Counted from the first letter of the stretch, positions 27,374 through 36,627 are shown. The stretch is 64,000 nt of DNA from Aeoliella straminimaris (GCF_024054565.1 NZ_JAMXLR010000036.1:62001-126000); one strand, 5' to 3'. Notes: a model not told the origin generated them from the letters alone. Program-made: numbers and translations.

Positions 27374-27511
27374 AACGCTTTCCTCTTTGGTGTGCCGGTT
27401 TATTTCGATTTGTCGGCCCGCTGCTTTGTCGGCCTGTGTCGATAGTTGGCTATCCGAATGCGTCGCCCGCAGAGTGTGAGAGAGTTCGGCAATAGGCCGG
27501 ACACCAACGAC

Positions 27512-27552
27512 AAGAGAAAACCGGCGGCAACGAACAAGTCGCTGCCGCCGGT
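27512..27552 (-). terminator. Rho-independent-like terminator between convergent genes
   Basis: ACCGGCGGCA at 27520-27529 pairs perfectly with 27543-27552. Read on the minus strand, the 10-base stem is followed by TTTTCTCTTG. It lies about 35 bases after the stop of the minus-strand PEP-CTERM gene and is its likely terminator. Confidence 0.75.
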
Positions 27553-27585
27553 GTGGTGTGGATTACTACTCGCCGGGTCAGCAGG

Positions 27586-28515
27586 TTATCCCAGTCGGCG
27601 CCGCATGGCTACGATAGCCAGGCCCATGCCACCCAACAGCAAGTAGCTGGCGGGCTCGGGCACGTTGAGGCCGAGGTAGGTTGCAGCCTGGCCGCGGATT
27701 TCGGCGTCGTCCAGAGGTGTGTCGAAGAACATCAAACGAGCGATGTCGCCTTGCGGTAGATATCCAAATCCACCGTCGCGACGTGCACCAATGGCGAAAT
27801 TGGATGCAGCGACTACGGAACTACCGCCGCCATAGTTGATGGTCTCTACGCCGACGGATGCGCCGTCCAAGTACAGACGCTGCTCGAACTGGCCGCCACC
27901 AATGTCGTCGACCACAAAGGTGGCCGTGTGCCAAAGGCCGTCGTCCACCTCCGGCCCAGCGGTGCCAACGTCCGCGTCACCGACACCGGAGGCTCCTACG
28001 AAATCGGAGTGGCCGTCGCCATTTAAATCGGTGATGCCGAGATTCCAGTCGCCCACGGCGGGGCCACCAATTTCCTTGCCGACAAATCCGTGGTGTTCCC
28101 AGAATGTGTCCTTATTCCGATCGATAGCATCGAGCGGACTGGGCAGGCGGAATACCAGCGAGATGCTGAACTCGGAGAGGCCTGCCAGCGGATGGTTGGC
28201 CTCGTTGACATCGAAAGATTCTTCCGAGAATTCGATGTAGCTGGCGGCGGGGTTCGATCCAATCGCGCCGACCTTCTTGATTGGTGCACCGCCATTCATC
28301 GAGTTGCCACCCGTTCCGCCGGGGGAGGCTTCCACGTTATTGACTGCATCGAACCACGAGTCGCCGCTCCAGGCGCCTTCCGTGAATGATGCGTTGCCGC
28401 TCCAGTTGGCGGCGTTGAAGTCCATGACGACTTCAGCTGATAGCGGCAAAGAGAGCGCCGCAAATGTGGCCGCGCAAAGCAGTGCGCGTACCGTTAACCT
28501 CAGGTGACAACTCAC
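27586..28515 (-). CDS. PEP-CTERM protein with LamG-like domain
   Basis: A 309-residue exported protein. The signal peptide is at about 1-27 (LTVRALLCAATFAALSLPLSA). A concanavalin/LamG-like fold covers about 28-285, with the typical WHTATFVVDD, EQRLYLDGASVG and ARLMFFDTPLDDAEI strands. The tail is a PEP-CTERM signal (VPEPASYLLLGGMGLAIVAM, then RRR). The start is a GTG at 28515 with a strong AGGAGG 8 bases upstream; an in-frame alternative at 28593 would bury the signal peptide. A terminator lies just after the stop. It probably binds a polysaccharide or matrix component after surface sorting. Confidence 0.9.
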   Translation of the reverse strand: MSCHLRLTVRALLCAATFAALSLPLSAEVVMDFNAANWSGNASFTEGAWSGDSWFDAVNNVEASPGGTGGNSMNGGAPIKKVGAIGSNPAASYIEFSEESFDVNEANHPLAGLSEFSISLVFRLPSPLDAIDRNKDTFWEHHGFVGKEIGGPAVGDWNLGITDLNGDGHSDFVGASGVGDADVGTAGPEVDDGLWHTATFVVDDIGGGQFEQRLYLDGASVGVETINYGGGSSVVAASNFAIGARRDGGFGYLPQGDIARLMFFDTPLDDAEIRGQAATYLGLNVPEPASYLLLGGMGLAIVAMRRRLG

Positions 28516-28521
28516 TAGTGC

Positions 28522-28529
28522 TTCCTCCT
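28522..28529 (-). promoter_or_regulatory. Ribosome binding site that sets a GTG start
   Basis: On the minus strand CAGGAGGA lies 8 bases before the GTG at 28515. It decides the start of the LamG PEP-CTERM gene against the longer open frame to 28593. Confidence 0.8.
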
Positions 28530-28715
28530 GTAAATAAGCTTGTGCTTCTCGAGTGGTGCTCGTAAAGAAGCTCTGGGAAAAGTGATGAAACAAGCAACCA
28601 TGAAGAGGGCGCAGGACCGGATTCCCACGCGCCGCCTACACAGCTATATGGGGAAGTCCAAAGGAGTCGCCAGAAAAATCGGGAAATTCCGAAAAATCTC
28701 TATCGCGCAGACTTG

Positions 28716-31697
28716 TCAGACCTGTCGATGCCCAACAGATGGGCAGCTACGGGCAAAAGCCGCCGAGAGTAGCAGCAACAGCGTTATGAGCGTGGCTGGC
28801 TCGGGAACTGCCTGGGTGTCGACCGCCTCCGGAGCCTCGATCGCAGACCCGAAGTTCGATTTCCACAAGGCGTAGTGCGCTGTGGATACGGAGCCCTCCA
28901 GCCCGCCATCGTTCGGAAGTTCAGTTGCCGAGCCCAGACTATTGCGCCACACCACGTAGTCTGCCAAATTGACGACCCCATCGTCATTAAAGTCTCCGGG
29001 AAGGGCGGGATCGTAGTAGTAGACCACTTCCGTGCTTCGGGTCGCCGCCAGTGGCTTGGCAAAGGCGAACATCAGGTCGCCGTTGTTTCCCGGCCCAAAC
29101 ACGGACGTATCGAACACACTACCGAGCCCAATCTCTTCGCCCGGCCCCAATTCGGTACCCCCGGTCAAGAATAGCTCGGTCACCAGTTGGGAGGTCGGAA
29201 CCCCACCTTCATCCCAACTTTGTCCCTCGCTACTGCCGAGGCTATCCAATTCCTGATCGGAGAGACTCGACCAGGATTGCCAGTCGAGCGCGCCGGCGGG
29301 GCTCTCTATCTCGTAGTAGTTGAAGTTCACGGCAGTTGGCGAGTCGTTGCGGATGTTGGCCTGGCCGGTCGCCGTGTTGACAAGCAGCGTCAATACTTCA
29401 TTGCGTTCTGGACCATTGGCATAGTTGGCAACGACTTCCTGCTGAGAAAGTGCGTGGTCGTAGATGCGAAACTCGTCGTAGAGTCCGTCGAACAAGGGGT
29501 CGGATCCCCATTGCGACCGCCCCAGCCAGTTGTTGACGTCATTGAGTGCGGACAGGGAAAAGCTGGTCGGCAGTCCTCCGGAGTTGACCAGTTGTCCATC
29601 GAGATAAAGCGAGGCCGAGCCTCCCGCGCCGGATGAAGTGTCGGACTTGTCCACGACAGAAACCAGGTGATGTTCGGTTCCGGGGGAAAGTACCTGGCCG
29701 GTGGGGGCATCGAGTTGGTACTGCTCGGCGCTGGGGGCCTGATGATGCACCGACAAGGTGTTGGCGGCGTTGCCCGTGTCGGGGATCAATGTGATGTAAC
29801 CTTCGCGGCCTCCCCCGCTGGACTCGTTCTCCACACCAGACGAAGGGGCACCAAAGGAGAAGATCTCGGCCCAATCGCGATTGGTGGATACCGTGACCCA
29901 CATTTCAAACGAACCGGTATTGCCCAAGGACGAGATGATTCCATTGGGCAAGTCGACGTAAGCATCATTGGTAAATCCACTGGATGTCTGACCGTTGTTG
30001 CCACTCAAGTCGAGCAGGCCGTCCGCCGTGAACACTCCAGTCGTTGCACCGGGATCGACAAGCACGCCATCTGCGGTGCCCACGTAGTCGCGGACGTCTC
30101 CGTCGTTGAAGGTGTACTGGTGAACCAGCACGGCCTGAGCCGTCGAGCCAACGGCCACGACGATGAACAGGAGAGGGGCAATTGACAGCACCGGGCGACG
30201 ATGAAAGCGATGTGCCACGATGCCGACGATGGTCAGCAAGCTAAGAGCGAGGCCGGTGGATGGCTCCGGGACGGCCGCAGTCAGCATGCCCGCGAAAGCA
30301 CCAGCACCGTTGTTGAGATCGAAGTCCTGTTGAAAGATCAGGAAATCGGCGTAGTCGTTGTCGCCATCGCCATCCAGGTCGCCCCGTCCATAGGCTTCGG
30401 CAATGCTGAGTGGGGACAAGTCGACGCGAAAGTTATCACGAAATATCGGCCAGTCGGCGGGACTCACCACTCCGTCAAAGTTCAGGTCGCTTCGTGTCAG
30501 CGGTACGCCATTGTTACCGGTATAGAGAACGGGGATTTCGAGTTCGCGTCCATCGTCGAGCTTGAGTTCCATACGCAGGTCCTCGACCGGCGTGCGGATC
30601 CAGGTGCCGCTGAGCCCTAGTTGCAGATTGCCACCAGCGGCTAGAAGTCCACCATTCCCGCCCTCCAGTTCGAATTCCGTGAACTGCGTGTGTGAGTCGG
30701 TGGCCGAGATGATGGTCCAGGCATTGTCGCTGTCGAACACGCCGTTGCCGGTTGGCGAATCGTCGAACATGCCGGACACGTGCTGCCAGGCTTCGGGGTT
30801 GAGTGCCCCGTACTCGGACTCAATCGTGTAACCAACCACCTGCTCGTTGGTTTGTGCCCCTCGCAGGGTCAGAGTTCCTAACTGTCGGTTGACCAACAGC
30901 ACCGGAGTCTCCGCAATGCTGGGGGTAGGTTCGGGACCAGTTGAGTAATTGCTCGTAACCTCTCTGGAGGACAGAGCGTGATTGTAGACACGGAACTCAT
31001 CGAAGGAACCATGAAAGCTATCGTCGCGATACTGCGAACGGCCCAGCCAATTGTCGTTGTCGAGCATGGTGGAAACGTTCAAGCCCGAAGCGATGGAGCT
31101 TTGGCCCACCAGCCCGCCGTTGAGGTACATGCTGATAGTGCCCGGCGTTCCCGCTGTCTGATCGACCACAACGGCCAGGTATTGATCCTCGGTAGTGCTC
31201 AGCGGTGCGCTGGCATCCACGTAGCCTTGCGTGCCATTTCCAATCGCATGCGTCGTGACGCGAAGGTGGCCGTTGTTGGCATTCTGAGCGATGAGTTGCA
31301 CGTAGTTTTTGTTGCCGCCATCGTACGTCTCGTTCTCGTTCTGCGCCCCGCCAAAGGAGACCAAGGCCGCCCAATTCACGTTGGATTCGGCATGTGCCCA
31401 AAGCTCGAAACTGAAAGCCCCGGAGGTGCCTCCCTGGGCCGCGGAAGTCGCCAGGCCATCGGGCAGGTGCAGGTAGGAGTTGCGCGGCTCGCCACCCGAA
31501 AGCACGAGGCGACCGAGGTCACCGACGAGGGCCGTACCTGCCAGGGTGGCATCTTGGCCGCCGATAGAGTCGTCGGCCGAACCGGAGTTGAAGGTATACT
31601 TGTTAACCAAGACGGCAACGGCGCGATTCGTTGCGCCTATCAACATCAGAAGGCAGAATCCCGTTGTTACTGGGACTCGTAGAGCCGCGAAGTTCAT
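28716..31697 (-). CDS. Fused double LamG PEP-CTERM surface protein
   Basis: A 993-residue precursor with two tandem, homologous units. Unit one has a signal peptide (1-28, ending in AVA), a LamG-like domain (about 30-255), a dockerin-like segment (LNFDGVVSPADW, then DLDGDGDNDYADF) and a PEP-CTERM signal: VPEP at 476-479, a helix, then HRFHRR at 496-501. A second signal-peptide-like helix runs from about 502 to 522 (ending in AQA). Unit two repeats the LamG domain, sharing NNWLGRSQ and DEFRxYxHALSxxEV with unit one, then a dockerin-like repeat (GDFNDDGVVNLADYVVWR) and a terminal VPEP at 964. It looks like a head-to-tail gene duplication that lost the stop codon between copies. Residue-level homology makes an assembly error unlikely. 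Confidence 0.88.
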   Translation of the reverse strand: MNFAALRVPVTTGFCLLMLIGATNRAVAVLVNKYTFNSGSADDSIGGQDATLAGTALVGDLGRLVLSGGEPRNSYLHLPDGLATSAAQGGTSGAFSFELWAHAESNVNWAALVSFGGAQNENETYDGGNKNYVQLIAQNANNGHLRVTTHAIGNGTQGYVDASAPLSTTEDQYLAVVVDQTAGTPGTISMYLNGGLVGQSSIASGLNVSTMLDNDNWLGRSQYRDDSFHGSFDEFRVYNHALSSREVTSNYSTGPEPTPSIAETPVLLVNRQLGTLTLRGAQTNEQVVGYTIESEYGALNPEAWQHVSGMFDDSPTGNGVFDSDNAWTIISATDSHTQFTEFELEGGNGGLLAAGGNLQLGLSGTWIRTPVEDLRMELKLDDGRELEIPVLYTGNNGVPLTRSDLNFDGVVSPADWPIFRDNFRVDLSPLSIAEAYGRGDLDGDGDNDYADFLIFQQDFDLNNGAGAFAGMLTAAVPEPSTGLALSLLTIVGIVAHRFHRRPVLSIAPLLFIVVAVGSTAQAVLVHQYTFNDGDVRDYVGTADGVLVDPGATTGVFTADGLLDLSGNNGQTSSGFTNDAYVDLPNGIISSLGNTGSFEMWVTVSTNRDWAEIFSFGAPSSGVENESSGGGREGYITLIPDTGNAANTLSVHHQAPSAEQYQLDAPTGQVLSPGTEHHLVSVVDKSDTSSGAGGSASLYLDGQLVNSGGLPTSFSLSALNDVNNWLGRSQWGSDPLFDGLYDEFRIYDHALSQQEVVANYANGPERNEVLTLLVNTATGQANIRNDSPTAVNFNYYEIESPAGALDWQSWSSLSDQELDSLGSSEGQSWDEGGVPTSQLVTELFLTGGTELGPGEEIGLGSVFDTSVFGPGNNGDLMFAFAKPLAATRSTEVVYYYDPALPGDFNDDGVVNLADYVVWRNSLGSATELPNDGGLEGSVSTAHYALWKSNFGSAIEAPEAVDTQAVPEPATLITLLLLLSAAFARSCPSVGHRQV

Positions 31698-32189
31698 CTG
31701 TTTCTACCTTGTTCCGTCCATTCGTCTGCGACTGGTGTGGTCATCTGCAGCGCGAACTGGGGCAACTACAGTCCCATCCGACGGCGTACTCTCCAGCGGC
31801 AGTGGAGTTAGCACTCCGATTGATTCGAGTGCATGGAGAGGTTGTCTGTTCCGTCGCGAATGGCTGCCTTGGCCAGTTCCACCCTTGCGCCGTGACAAGG
31901 GTCGGTGGGTGCATACACTCCACCCTATGCTATCAGCAAAGGGGCAGCAAAGTGGAAGGGATTCCTCGGAGAAATCTGAAAGTCGAAGTAGGCGCCTCGA
32001 ATCAGCTTGCGGATGTCCCCAGATCCCTGGACAGCGACAAGTGTGTAGGTCAGAATCGCGCTGGGTGCTCCAACTTCAAGCTGCATTGCTTTGGCGACAC
32101 CCTCCCTCCCACGGAACATTGAAAAGTTGATTTCGGCCGCCGCCTGCACTTCTTAAGTAGCAGTGCGCGGCAAGATTCGAGCAGTGCCA
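31698..32189. other. Divergent intergenic region
   Basis: About 490 bases between the divergent fused LamG gene and the metzincin gene. The short open frames on both strands are unconvincing. It probably carries both promoters; I see no specific element. Confidence 0.4.
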
Positions 32190-33833
32190 ATGCCTACGTT
32201 TCGGTCCGCTAATACGCGGCTTCTGTGTTTGCAAGCCGGTCTGGCGTGTATTCTCCTGCTGACGACTTCTGCGGCGCGCGCTGCACACTATCCAGGTGGC
32301 AGCAACGACAGAAGTCATGGGAATAAGAAGGGCGTGTGGATGGTGGCGCGCGGCACTAGTCAGCCGGACGTTCCATTGAACTCGCGGCGAGTCGCCGAGA
32401 TCCGGGCGAGCATCGAGGACACCAGGCAGTACTACGCTGCCAACTCCGGCGGTGAGTTTGATCTGACGTTTCCCTACATCCTCGACGTGGTTATTCCCAC
32501 CGAAGCGGTGGTGGAGAATGGCAACACACTTCATCGTCGTGTGGGGGATGCATGGGAGGAAGCGCGGCGGTACGTGCGAGCCAACTATCCCGAAGCCAAC
32601 GTCGATAGCGCGTACGTTCAGTACTTCGATGTCAGCGGGACGTCGCCAGATGCAGGGCAGGGGTGGTCGGGCATCTCGTTCGGCAACAACGTTGCCAATC
32701 AAGAGAATGTCAGTTCTGCTTGGGGCCAGACAGTTAGCGATCACGAATTAGGTCATCGAATCGGCGTACCCCATGCATCGGCTCTGCGATCGCTGAACGA
32801 AGACAACTACACGCCATATGTATGGGATGTGCAAGATCGGCGGTACGAGGTTTACAATCCCGAGGAACATGGTTTTCACGTCACCACCTACGGCATCAAT
32901 CAGGATGCCTACGGCAACCCATTCGACATCATGGGCAACATCAATGTGAACGGGGGGCACCTGACCGTCCACGAAAAACTGACCAACTCCCACTGGCTGA
33001 ATAGCAATCAGGTCCGCGACCTCGAGAGCCTGAGGCCAGCCACGTATCGCATTTACGCCCACGATGAATTGGAGCCGGTTTACGATTCGGCTGAAGACGT
33101 GTGGGGAGTGGAGCAGACCTATGGGAATCGTCTCTACGGACTTACCTATCAGCGTCCGGCGCAGCGGTTCGATCCTGACTCTAGGCAATTCGAACTCTAC
33201 GACCAGACCATTACCCTGGAGTATCGCTCAGGGCGAGATGGTTTGCAGTTTTACCTGGACGACTTCATTCTCGACGTCGACCCCGAAGACGATGGCTATA
33301 ACCGAAACAGCCTCGAGCGGGAACTGGAAGTCGGGCAATCGATAGAAGATATCGATTTTGGCACCTCGGTTTATTTTGCCGATGGTGATATGGACGACTT
33401 CCTCAGCTATGACCCTCCCGCGCCCGATCTGCCCTGGCAATTTCTATCACAGTGGTACGACTTCGAGGTGCAGGGCCTCGGTAGTGATTCTGCGGGGAGT
33501 TACGTGGAGGTTGCTTTCTCCATTGTCGACCTGATCTCACCCGGCGACTTCAACCAGGACGGACGTCTGAACAACTCGGATGTCAACCTGTTCCGCGGCT
33601 TCTGGAACGGGGATACCTCGGCCTACTCCACTGCCGACAAGTTTGCGCACGGCGACATGGACTTTAGCGGCGTGGTCGACATCCACGATCTCTGGCTGCT
33701 GTCCGAAGTGTTTGCCGAGAGTGGGGTCGCGTTCAACTTTGCACTCGCCGTGCCTGAACCATCGACGGTTGCCATGTTGTTCGTGGCAGCAAGTTGCGGG
33801 CTGGTGCTGGTGCGGAGACTTAGCGCGGCGTGA
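32190..33833 (+). CDS. Metzincin-like secreted metalloprotease with dockerin and PEP-CTERM
   Basis: A 547-residue exported protein. The signal peptide ends near residue 31 (TTSAARA). A protease domain follows with a complete HELGHRIGVPH zinc motif at 185-195 (HExxHxxGxxH) and a candidate Met-turn, DIMGN with M248, which together define metzincins. A beta-rich domain covers about 300-450. A dockerin-like pair lies at about 455-515 (GDFNQDGRLNNSDVNLF, GDMDFSGVVDIHDLWLL). The tail is VPEPSTVAMLFVAA followed by RR. The ATG at 32190 gives a standard signal peptide; a GTG at 32163 is the alternative. It overlaps the convergent M42 gene by 14 bases. Its substrate is unknown. Confidence 0.85.
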   Translation: MPTFRSANTRLLCLQAGLACILLLTTSAARAAHYPGGSNDRSHGNKKGVWMVARGTSQPDVPLNSRRVAEIRASIEDTRQYYAANSGGEFDLTFPYILDVVIPTEAVVENGNTLHRRVGDAWEEARRYVRANYPEANVDSAYVQYFDVSGTSPDAGQGWSGISFGNNVANQENVSSAWGQTVSDHELGHRIGVPHASALRSLNEDNYTPYVWDVQDRRYEVYNPEEHGFHVTTYGINQDAYGNPFDIMGNINVNGGHLTVHEKLTNSHWLNSNQVRDLESLRPATYRIYAHDELEPVYDSAEDVWGVEQTYGNRLYGLTYQRPAQRFDPDSRQFELYDQTITLEYRSGRDGLQFYLDDFILDVDPEDDGYNRNSLERELEVGQSIEDIDFGTSVYFADGDMDDFLSYDPPAPDLPWQFLSQWYDFEVQGLGSDSAGSYVEVAFSIVDLISPGDFNQDGRLNNSDVNLFRGFWNGDTSAYSTADKFAHGDMDFSGVVDIHDLWLLSEVFAESGVAFNFALAVPEPSTVAMLFVAASCGLVLVRRLSAA

Positions 33834-34884
33834 AGTCTTCGTCGGCGGCGATACCCAGTGCGAACTCGGCCAACAGGTCGGCACACGCGTCCAGGTCGTC
33901 CAGCGAGACCACTTCCACAGCGCTGTGCATGTAGCGATTGGGCACGCTTACCAAACCGGTGGCAACACCGCCGCGGGCCAATTGCATGGCGTTCGCGTCG
34001 GTACCGGTACCACGACCGATGGCGCCCCACTGTAGATCGATCTTGGCCTTCTCGCCGGCAGCGCGCAGGTGATCGACGACAACGGGGTTCATGTTGGCTC
34101 CGCGGTAGACCACCGGTCCACCACCAATTTTGACTTCACCCTCTTGCGTCTTGTCGATAGTGGGGCAATCGGTGGCGTGCGTCACGTCCACGGCGATACC
34201 CACATGAGGATCGACTCCGTAGGCACTGGTCGTGGCGCCACGCAGGCCGATTTCTTCCTGCACGGTCGCAGCGATATGCACTCCCACGTTAAGCCCGCCT
34301 CGTTCCTTCGCACGGCGGCCGGCTTCCACACAGACCCACAGGCCGGTCTTGTCGTCCATGCCGGGAGAGTTGGCCAGGTTGTTGCGCATCTCCTGGTAGC
34401 CAAGTTCCAACGTGACCGGATCGCCGATCGCCACGACTTCCTTGGCTTCCGCCTGATCCTTGGCACCGATGTCGAGCCACAGTTCCTTGGTCTTCACCAC
34501 CTGCTTGCGTTCTTCTTGGTCCAGAAGGTGGATTGGCTTACGGGCGATAACGGCTGGTACGGGCCCGTTGGCGGTGTAGATCGTCATCCGCTGGCCAATT
34601 AGCTGCTGAGGATCCCATCCACCGATCGTGTTCGTGTAGATAAAGCCGTTTTCGTCGATGTAGGTGACCAACAGGCCAATCTGGTCGGCGTGGCCGGCAA
34701 ACATCACACGCAGGTCGGCGCTCGGATTGCAGCTGGCGATTACGTTGCCATGTAGGTCGGTGCGCACCTCATCGGCAAACGAGCCCACGTATTCGCGGAC
34801 GATTTTTTGAACGGGTACTTCAAAGCCCGACGGGCTCGGAGTCTCGAGGATTTTGATCAAAAACTCTTTGACGGCCTTATCCAT
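33820..34884 (-). CDS. M42-family metallopeptidase (glutamyl aminopeptidase/FrvX-like)
   Basis: A 354-residue cytosolic di-zinc aminopeptidase of the tetrahedral TET type. The metal and catalytic residues are all visible: H65 and D67 in AGHADQIG, D177 in PGMDDKTG, the E210-E211 pair in VQEEIGLRG, D233 in VDVTHA, and the final histidine in NRYMHSAVE. The length matches the family. It cuts N-terminal residues from oligopeptides. The 3' end overlaps the convergent metzincin gene by 14 bases. A VOC gene lies 84 bases upstream on the same strand and may share its promoter. Confidence 0.95.
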   Translation of the reverse strand: MDKAVKEFLIKILETPSPSGFEVPVQKIVREYVGSFADEVRTDLHGNVIASCNPSADLRVMFAGHADQIGLLVTYIDENGFIYTNTIGGWDPQQLIGQRMTIYTANGPVPAVIARKPIHLLDQEERKQVVKTKELWLDIGAKDQAEAKEVVAIGDPVTLELGYQEMRNNLANSPGMDDKTGLWVCVEAGRRAKERGGLNVGVHIAATVQEEIGLRGATTSAYGVDPHVGIAVDVTHATDCPTIDKTQEGEVKIGGGPVVYRGANMNPVVVDHLRAAGEKAKIDLQWGAIGRGTGTDANAMQLARGGVATGLVSVPNRYMHSAVEVVSLDDLDACADLLAEFALGIAADEDFTPR

Positions 34885-34968
34885 GAGGATCCTCTGGGAA
34901 AGATTATGATGCCCGTAAACCGTTGATTATCCCGCTTGTCGGGGAGAATTCAACGGTAGCCCGTCCGC

Positions 34969-35394
34969 TCACTGGGGCAGTGGACGTAGGTCCATTTTCT
35001 CTACGTCGGGCCACTCTCCCAGTTCGATTAAATTTCCATCCGGGTCGTGAATGAACAATTGACGGTAGCCATAGTCGGGAAGCCGACGCTGAATAACCGG
35101 AATTTCCTGTTCGGCCAGCAGCTCAAGCGTGCGGTCGATATCCTCCACTCGAAATGCGAGGTGGCTGCGACGGGTGTTGTCGCGAGTTGGAATCGGCTCG
35201 AAACGTTCGTCTTGAATCAGGTGCAGCATCATGCCCAGGTTGTCGCTGTACAGCCAACTGCCCGCGAAGCTGAAGCCCGGGCGGGGGACCTCGTAGAACC
35301 CAAGCACCTGGGTGTAAAAGGCAACGCTAGCATCGACGTTCGAGGCATTTAGCGCTGCGTGATTGAAGCGGGCAACGGGGATCGGATCAGGCAT
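34969..35394 (-). CDS. VOC-family (glyoxalase/dioxygenase-fold) protein
   Basis: A 141-residue single-domain protein with two beta-alpha-beta-beta-beta repeats: ARFNHAALNASNVDASVAFYTQVLGF at the N-terminus and SHLAFRVEDIDRTLELL in the middle. The putative metal ligands H11, H78 and a glutamate in DPDGNLIELGEW fit the pattern. The substrate cannot be told; related proteins include glyoxalase I, fosfomycin-resistance enzymes and ring-cleavage dioxygenases. The ATG at 35394 is chosen over a longer frame to 35469 because the domain begins there. The M42 peptidase gene follows on the same strand. Confidence 0.88.
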   Translation of the reverse strand: MPDPIPVARFNHAALNASNVDASVAFYTQVLGFYEVPRPGFSFAGSWLYSDNLGMMLHLIQDERFEPIPTRDNTRRSHLAFRVEDIDRTLELLAEQEIPVIQRRLPDYGYRQLFIHDPDGNLIELGEWPDVEKMDLRPLPQ

Positions 35395-35573
35395 GGGGCT
35401 TCTGCGATTGGCGAGGCAAGCGAACGTAGGCGGCACATTTCGGTCGATTGTAACGATTTTATCAACCACCTGACGAGCGTTGGCCGATAGAAACCACGAA
35501 GAACCCCTGCAAGGGCGGACGTGTGCACGCGCAGGGATCGGACTACGACTTGTGATTATGGAAAGGGCCTTGC

Positions 35574-36278
35574 ATGTCCGGCCGCCATCTGACGTTTGCT
35601 TTTATGTTGTGCACCGCCTCGCTCATGTCGACGGGGTGCGCTGTCTTGTGCGGTGGACCTGGTATGGGCTGCGGCAACGCGTGCTGTGGCGACTCGTGCG
35701 GCTCTTGTTATGGTAGTCCCTATGCATTCCAGCGGTACAAAGGCTGCTGCGATTGTGGCGGCAATGAGTTCTCGTTGCATCCTTGTGTGGGTTCCGATTG
35801 TTGCGGCACGAGCTGCGAGCCCGGTTGTGGCTGCGAACCCGGCTGTGCTTGCGAGCCAGCGTGTGGGTGTGAACCAGCCTGTGGGGTCGGCGAACCCGGG
35901 TGTGGTTGCGAGCCGGCGTGTGGTTGTGCAGACGGCTGCTGTGGTGGAGGTTGCTGCCACGGCACGGCCTGCGAGCATTGTGGCGAGGGGCTGGTTCGTG
36001 CCTTGGGTCGAATACGCCGTGCCATTTGTGGACCGGGATGCACTGGTTGCGATGGCGAGGTCTACTGGAGCGAGTGGCACAACGACCCACCGCGCTGCTG
36101 CGACCCATGCAATCACTGTGGTCAGTGGACCGGACCATCGGCTTACACCAATCCCGTTGGTGGTTGCAGCCAATGCAACTCCAACGGCGGATACGCAGCG
36201 AGTGCGAAGCCGCGAGCCTCGCAAGGCTCGCCTCAAATGGCCAAGCGGCCAATGGCTGAGAGACCGCTTTATCGTTAG
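35574..36278 (+). CDS. Extremely cysteine-rich lipoprotein with CEPxCGC repeats
   Basis: A 234-residue protein with a lipoprotein signal peptide; the lipobox is probably LMSTGC with the modified cysteine near residue 22. The mature part has about forty cysteines. Residues about 80-120 are short repeats of the type CEPGCGCEPACG. Further along come CCGGGCC and, in the C-terminal third, PPRCCDPCNHCGQW, followed by a basic cysteine-free tail. It should sit on the outer face of a membrane, with cysteines either in disulfides or binding metal. A second smaller Cys-rich lipoprotein gene follows 36 bases on, suggesting joint function. I know similar unnamed proteins from planctomycetes but no function. 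Confidence 0.85.
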   Translation: MSGRHLTFAFMLCTASLMSTGCAVLCGGPGMGCGNACCGDSCGSCYGSPYAFQRYKGCCDCGGNEFSLHPCVGSDCCGTSCEPGCGCEPGCACEPACGCEPACGVGEPGCGCEPACGCADGCCGGGCCHGTACEHCGEGLVRALGRIRRAICGPGCTGCDGEVYWSEWHNDPPRCCDPCNHCGQWTGPSAYTNPVGGCSQCNSNGGYAASAKPRASQGSPQMAKRPMAERPLYR

Positions 36279-36314
36279 GCGAGACAACGTAAGGCGGACG
36301 ACCAAGGGGGGATT

Positions 36315-36614
36315 GTGGTCCGAATCGCAGGATTATTACTGCTGCTGTGCAACTTGACGCTAAGCGTCGGGTGCACATCGATTGGCGACCGGCTGGCAGG
36401 GTATACGTACACCCGCCCTCCGTGCGTGGTCGATCCACGGGGCGTCATCAGAGAGCCCTGCCGCAACTGTAATCCAGTTGCGCCAACCTGTTCTGACTCC
36501 AATGCCTGCGACCAGTGCCGCTGGGCACGCGAGACATACTTCGATTCACTGTATGCCTTGATCTGCGAATGCAACCTCTGGCCCAATAGCGATTGCTGCA
36601 ACGACTGTCGCTGA
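36315..36614 (+). CDS. Small cysteine-rich lipoprotein
   Basis: A 99-residue protein with a signal peptide (LLLLLCNLTLSVGC) and a lipobox cysteine near residue 20. The mature part has about a dozen cysteines in the pattern CRNC, CDQC, CEC, CCNDC. The start is a GTG in a region without a strong ribosome binding site, so a start within the first few codons could be misplaced. It follows the larger Cys-rich lipoprotein on the same strand and probably belongs to the same transcript. It converges with tatD, 14 bases apart. The function is unknown. Confidence 0.75.
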   Translation: MVRIAGLLLLLCNLTLSVGCTSIGDRLAGYTYTRPPCVVDPRGVIREPCRNCNPVAPTCSDSNACDQCRWARETYFDSLYALICECNLWPNSDCCNDCR

Positions 36615-36627
36615 CGGTGCCAGGTGT

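Noticed and set aside
18663..31697. Sequencing frameshift or lost stop as the explanation for the fused PEP-CTERM genes
   Set aside because: Both fusions stay in frame across the junction with sensible residues on each side, and two independent cases occur; reads should still be checked.
32076..32744. A 222-residue minus-strand frame opposite the metzincin gene
   Set aside because: The plus-strand gene has a signal peptide and a zinc motif; the minus frame is a shadow.
35800..35945. Short DNA repeats that could suggest a CRISPR or minisatellite
   Set aside because: They are codon-level repeats of CEPxCGC within a gene, with no spacers.
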